Shown one piece after another: positions 61,783 to 64,000 of a DNA stretch of 64,000 nucleotides (positions are counted from its first letter, which is position 1; each line of letters begins with the position of its first letter). The notes under the pieces were generated by a model that was given only the letters and a program-made list of their open reading frames with translations, had not been told where the DNA came from and did not search any database. This DNA is from Arthrobacter sp. OVS8 (GTDB lineage: Bacteria > Actinomycetota > Actinomycetes > Actinomycetales > Micrococcaceae). A program made the position numbers and the translations under genes. The stretch lies in NCBI GenBank assembly GCA_028370155.1, contig CP116670.1:2046001-2110000 (forward strand), written 5' to 3'.

Positions 61783-62123
61783 TAATTGGTCCTCATGGCG
61801 GCGCGGACGGCATTGAATTCTCCGCCGATGGCCCGGGCGGCGAACTGGAAGCGCAGCACGGTGTCGATGTTGGAAAGGGTCTCGGTGTCCAGGTTGACGT
61901 TGTTGCCGTTCAACCCGGTGGGCTCCAGCGAGGTGCCGGTGGTGGCGCCGACGCTGCCGTTACCGGACTGGACGGAGTCTGCGAGGGCCGCCTCGAAGCT
62001 GACACGCTTTGCGTGGTAATTCGGCGTGTTGACGTTCGCGATGTTGTTCGCGATGGCGCGCTGACGCAGCGCGAGGCCGTCCATGGCGCTGGCCAAGGCG
62101 GCGGAAGTCACGGATTCGAGCAC
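61782..62123 (-). CDS. flgB: Flagellar basal-body rod protein FlgB
   Basis: Intact, 113 residues from a GTG at 62123 with AGGA four bases upstream. LASAMDGLALRQRAIANNIANVNTPNYHAKRVSFEAALAD is the rod motif; the end NIDTVLRFQFAARAIGGEFNAVRAAMRTN is typical. First gene of the run flgB-flgC-fliE-fliF and preceded by a sigma-28-type promoter at 62195-62221, so this is an operon start. Confidence 0.95.
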   Translation of the reverse strand: MLESVTSAALASAMDGLALRQRAIANNIANVNTPNYHAKRVSFEAALADSVQSGNGSVGATTGTSLEPTGLNGNNVNLDTETLSNIDTVLRFQFAARAIGGEFNAVRAAMRTN

Positions 62124-62194
62124 AGAGTCCTGCCTGGGATGGTGGGGTGGCCGATCCGTGGCCGTTAAACGAGCGATCCGTGCTCTATCAGTGG

Positions 62195-62221
62195 TTATCG
62201 GCACTGGTCAGCCGCGCGTTA
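62195..62221 (-). promoter_or_regulatory. Sigma-28 (FliA)-type promoter upstream of flgB
   Basis: On the minus strand TAAC, exactly 15 bases, GCCGATAA. The sigma-28/sigma-D consensus is TAAA-N15-GCCGATAA/T, so the -10 is perfect and the -35 differs at one base. It lies about 72 bases upstream of the flgB start, in the only sizeable gap (62124-62298) of this part of the cluster. Confidence 0.85.
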
Positions 62222-62298
62222 GCAGAAAGTATGAAAGGTTTTTTGCAGGTTTTTCGCCCGCGGTTTTACCGGCTTTCGCCGGGCATCCTGCCGGGCGG

Positions 62299-62698
62299 TC
62301 AGCCGTTGACGTCGAGGTAGACGGCTCCGGAGGGATCACCGACGCCGGGAACGGAAGAGACCGCGTGCAGCTGCCTGGCGACGTCCATTCGGGCTTCTTC
62401 GAGCTTCCTGGCGACGCGCTCCTGCGCGGCGGACAACGCGAGCGCGCGGCGGCGGGCTCCGGCCGGAAGTGGGCCCGGGGGCACGGGCGGCTGCCAGCGC
62501 TTCTCGGGCAGGGCTCCACCCCTGCCTGGGGCGCGGCGGAGAGCGGCCCCAGCGGGTCTTTCAGCGTGCGCTCGGCGGCGCCCACGGCCATCTCCAGCAC
62601 ATCCAGGATTGCATTCCAGGCCGCCAGGGCGGTATCCGTGTGCGGCGTCGGGGGTGATTCGGAGTGCTGGATGCCGGCTCCCCTAAGCCGGTCTCCAC
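62299..62698 (-). CDS. Small flagellar-locus protein of unknown function (two frameshifts)
   Basis: About 134 residues from a possible GTG at 62698, eleven bases past the fliS stop. The piece TALAAWNAILDVLEMAVGAAERTLKDPLGPLSAAPQA is followed by LPAGARRRALALSAAQERVARKLEEARMDVARQLHAV and ends PSGAVYLDVNG at 62299. Breaks lie near 62668 and 62520. The helical, Glu/Arg/Ala-rich character and the place after fliS suit a FliT-like chaperone or a flagellar accessory protein, but I recognise no family. Confidence 0.55.
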
Positions 62699-62708
62699 AT
62701 CCGTCTGG

Positions 62709-63245
62709 TTACCCAAAGCCGAGGCTCCCGCCACCTGTTCCGGGCCGGGTGTTCCAGGCGCCGGCAGCGGAGAACCCTGTGGCAGCGGGGAAGGTTGCGC
62801 TGGCTCCATAGCCCGCCGTTGCAGCGGTTGCAGGGGCTGCCGACGGCGCGGGAGCTGCGGCGGCGGCCTCATGCCAGGCCTGGCGCAGGGGTTCCAGGAG
62901 CTCAATGGCTTCACGGGTCAGTGCCGGATCGCGCTGGATGTTCGCGTTGACCAGGGCGGTGAAGGCGTAGTTGTAGAGGCCCAGGAGACCGTCGGCGCCG
63001 TCCCAGGCATCCGTCTTGAGCGAGGAGATGAGCTCGGCGATGATGGCCTGGCCGTGGAGGAGGTTCTCCGACGCGACCGGCCAGTTGGCCGACTGCTGCG
63101 CGGTCTCGGCCCGGCCCAGGTCCAGCAGGAGCCGGTCGTAGAGCATGGTGAGGAGGCGTGCCGGCGGCGCCGAAAGGACGGAGTCGGCGAGGTACTGGTT
63201 CCGCTGGGCGGCACTGCCGAAGCCGTTGCCATAACTGGTGGTCAT
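62709..63245 (-). CDS. fliS: Flagellar export chaperone FliS with Ala/Gly-rich tail
   Basis: Intact, 178 residues. QRNQYLADSVLSAPPARLLTMLYDRLLLDLGRAE (YxxxxVxTASPxxLxxMLYDxxL motif) and LISSLKTDAWDGADGLLGLYNYAFTALVNANIQRD are the family signatures; it binds the disordered C-terminus of flagellin until export. The last 50 residues (AAAAAPAPSAAPATAATAGYGASATFPAATGFSAAGAWN) are a low-complexity extension not found in typical 125-residue FliS. Overlaps fliD by four bases. Confidence 0.95.
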   Translation of the reverse strand: MTTSYGNGFGSAAQRNQYLADSVLSAPPARLLTMLYDRLLLDLGRAETAQQSANWPVASENLLHGQAIIAELISSLKTDAWDGADGLLGLYNYAFTALVNANIQRDPALTREAIELLEPLRQAWHEAAAAAPAPSAAPATAATAGYGASATFPAATGFSAAGAWNTRPGTGGGSLGFG

Positions 63246-64000
63246 GCTGAGTTACTTCCTGAAGAAAGGCCGCCCAGTTGGGCGGTGAGCCAGGACTGCT
63301 GCGCCTGCATGTTGCTGAGGGCCACTTCCAAACCGGAGTAGGTGCGCTGCAGCGTGGCCTTGCGGGATTCGAGCCGGGTGTCCCAGTCGCTGATCCGGTC
63401 GGCCAGGTCACGGACCTCGGATTGCTGGCCGGTGATTTTCTTGGTCAGGGTGCCGTCGTACTTGTCGGAGGCGGTGGTCGCGGCCGCGGCAACACGCGTG
63501 GCGATCTCCTGGACCTTGGCTGCCGTGCCGCCGGGTCCGCTGCGAGGGCTGCCGAGAACTTCTTCTCGTCAAACTCCATGGTGCCGGTCTTGGTGATGCT
63601 GATGCCGATTTCCGACGGCGACCGCGGCGGGGTGCCCACCGGCAAGGACGCGGCGGACAGGATGTTCTGGTTCACGGAGCGCACCGCGCTGTCGCCCGCG
63701 AAGATGCCGGCAGTGGTCGATGTTCCGCTCGTGTTGGTGGTGCTCGTGACGGTGGACTTGCTGGCCACGTAGGAGAAGATGCCGTTGACGCCTTCCACGA
63801 GGCCGGAGGCTAGCTTGGTGATGCCGGCGTCGTCGCGGGCCACGGTGAGCGTGACGGGAGCGGCGGTCACTTCTTTGGCGGTGATGGACACGCCTGGGAG
63901 CAGATCCGTGAAGGTGTTTGTCGAGGACTTGACCGCCTGGGCTGCGGCGGTGCCGGGCCAGAGCGAAATTTCGGCGTCCTGCGCCGTCTTGACGTTGGTG
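63242..64000 (-). CDS. fliD: Flagellar filament cap protein FliD, C-terminal part (partial; frameshift)
   Basis: The gene enters from beyond 64000. Visible: DAEISLWPGTAAAQAVKSSTNTFTDLLPGVSITAKEV (the SNTxxDLIPGVxxTL motif of FliD), SAVRSVNQNILSAASLPVGTP and ISITKTGTMEFDEKKFSAALAADP. After a break near 63535 comes the C-terminal coiled coil, ending DRISDWDTRLESRKATLQRTYSGLEVALSNMQAQQSWLTAQLGGLSSGSNSA. It caps the filament and promotes flagellin assembly. fliS follows directly. Confidence 0.94.

Overview
The window is high-GC DNA from a flagellated actinobacterium of the Arthrobacter/Pseudarthrobacter type (Micrococcaceae). The basis is the gene content: XPB-type helicase with its helicase-associated partner, DUF3027, DUF3263, LytR C-terminal and WXG100 proteins, an IdeR-type DtxR regulator, ydaO (c-di-AMP) riboswitches in front of cell-wall hydrolases, and a complete glycine-cleavage locus. 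No rRNA, tRNA, CRISPR array, transposase or prophage was recognised.

A caveat governs every entry. About 35 to 40 conserved genes are broken by one or more reading-frame shifts, roughly one per kb. Nearly every break I inspected is repaired by adding one base (two in groL) to a short G, C or A run, after which the protein continues in perfect register. This is the signature of homopolymer under-calling, not gene decay, so broken genes are annotated as one CDS spanning all pieces and the break positions are given.

Layout. 1-5700: end of a mobA-like gene, an HNH nuclease, two secreted cell-wall hydrolases (NlpC/P60 and M23) each preceded by a c-di-AMP riboswitch, an IdeR-type iron regulator and serC. 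5.7-16.5 kb: an MFS exporter, DUF3027 and cold-shock proteins, a helicase pair, an OmpR/histidine-kinase two-component system, a WXG100 protein and RNase HI fused to a DUF4440 domain. 16.6-26.6 kb: groL with CIRCE operators, an orphan ABC substrate-binding lipoprotein, cspA, uracil-DNA glycosylase, a siderophore-interacting flavoprotein, a ThrE exporter, a FemAB-type transferase and TspO.

26.5-34.7 kb: a one-carbon block on the minus strand. A tandem glycine riboswitch precedes gcvP-gcvT; after a 555-bp gap holding a 58-bp inverted repeat come gcvH-glyA-sdaA. Together they take glycine to methylene-THF, serine and pyruvate. 34.9-37.8 kb: a TetR repressor, its palindromic operator and a divergent 14-TM drug exporter, then dps.

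38-64 kb: a flagellar cluster, almost all minus strand. In transcription order: fliD, fliS, an unknown gene, (sigma-28-type promoter) flgB, flgC, fliE, fliF, fliG, fliH, fliI, fliJ, an NlpC/P60 hydrolase, fliK, flgD, flgE, then an insertion (Zn-peptidase and rifampin ADP-ribosyltransferase), flbD, motA, motB, fliM, fliN/fliY, fliO, fliP, fliQ, fliR, flhB, flhA, a FlhF-like gene without nucleotide-binding motifs, and csrA. A FliA-type sigma gene lies beyond csrA, and flgN lies between them on the opposite strand. Most neighbours overlap by 1-4 bases. Filament and hook-junction genes (fliC, flgK, flgL) presumably lie beyond 64000.
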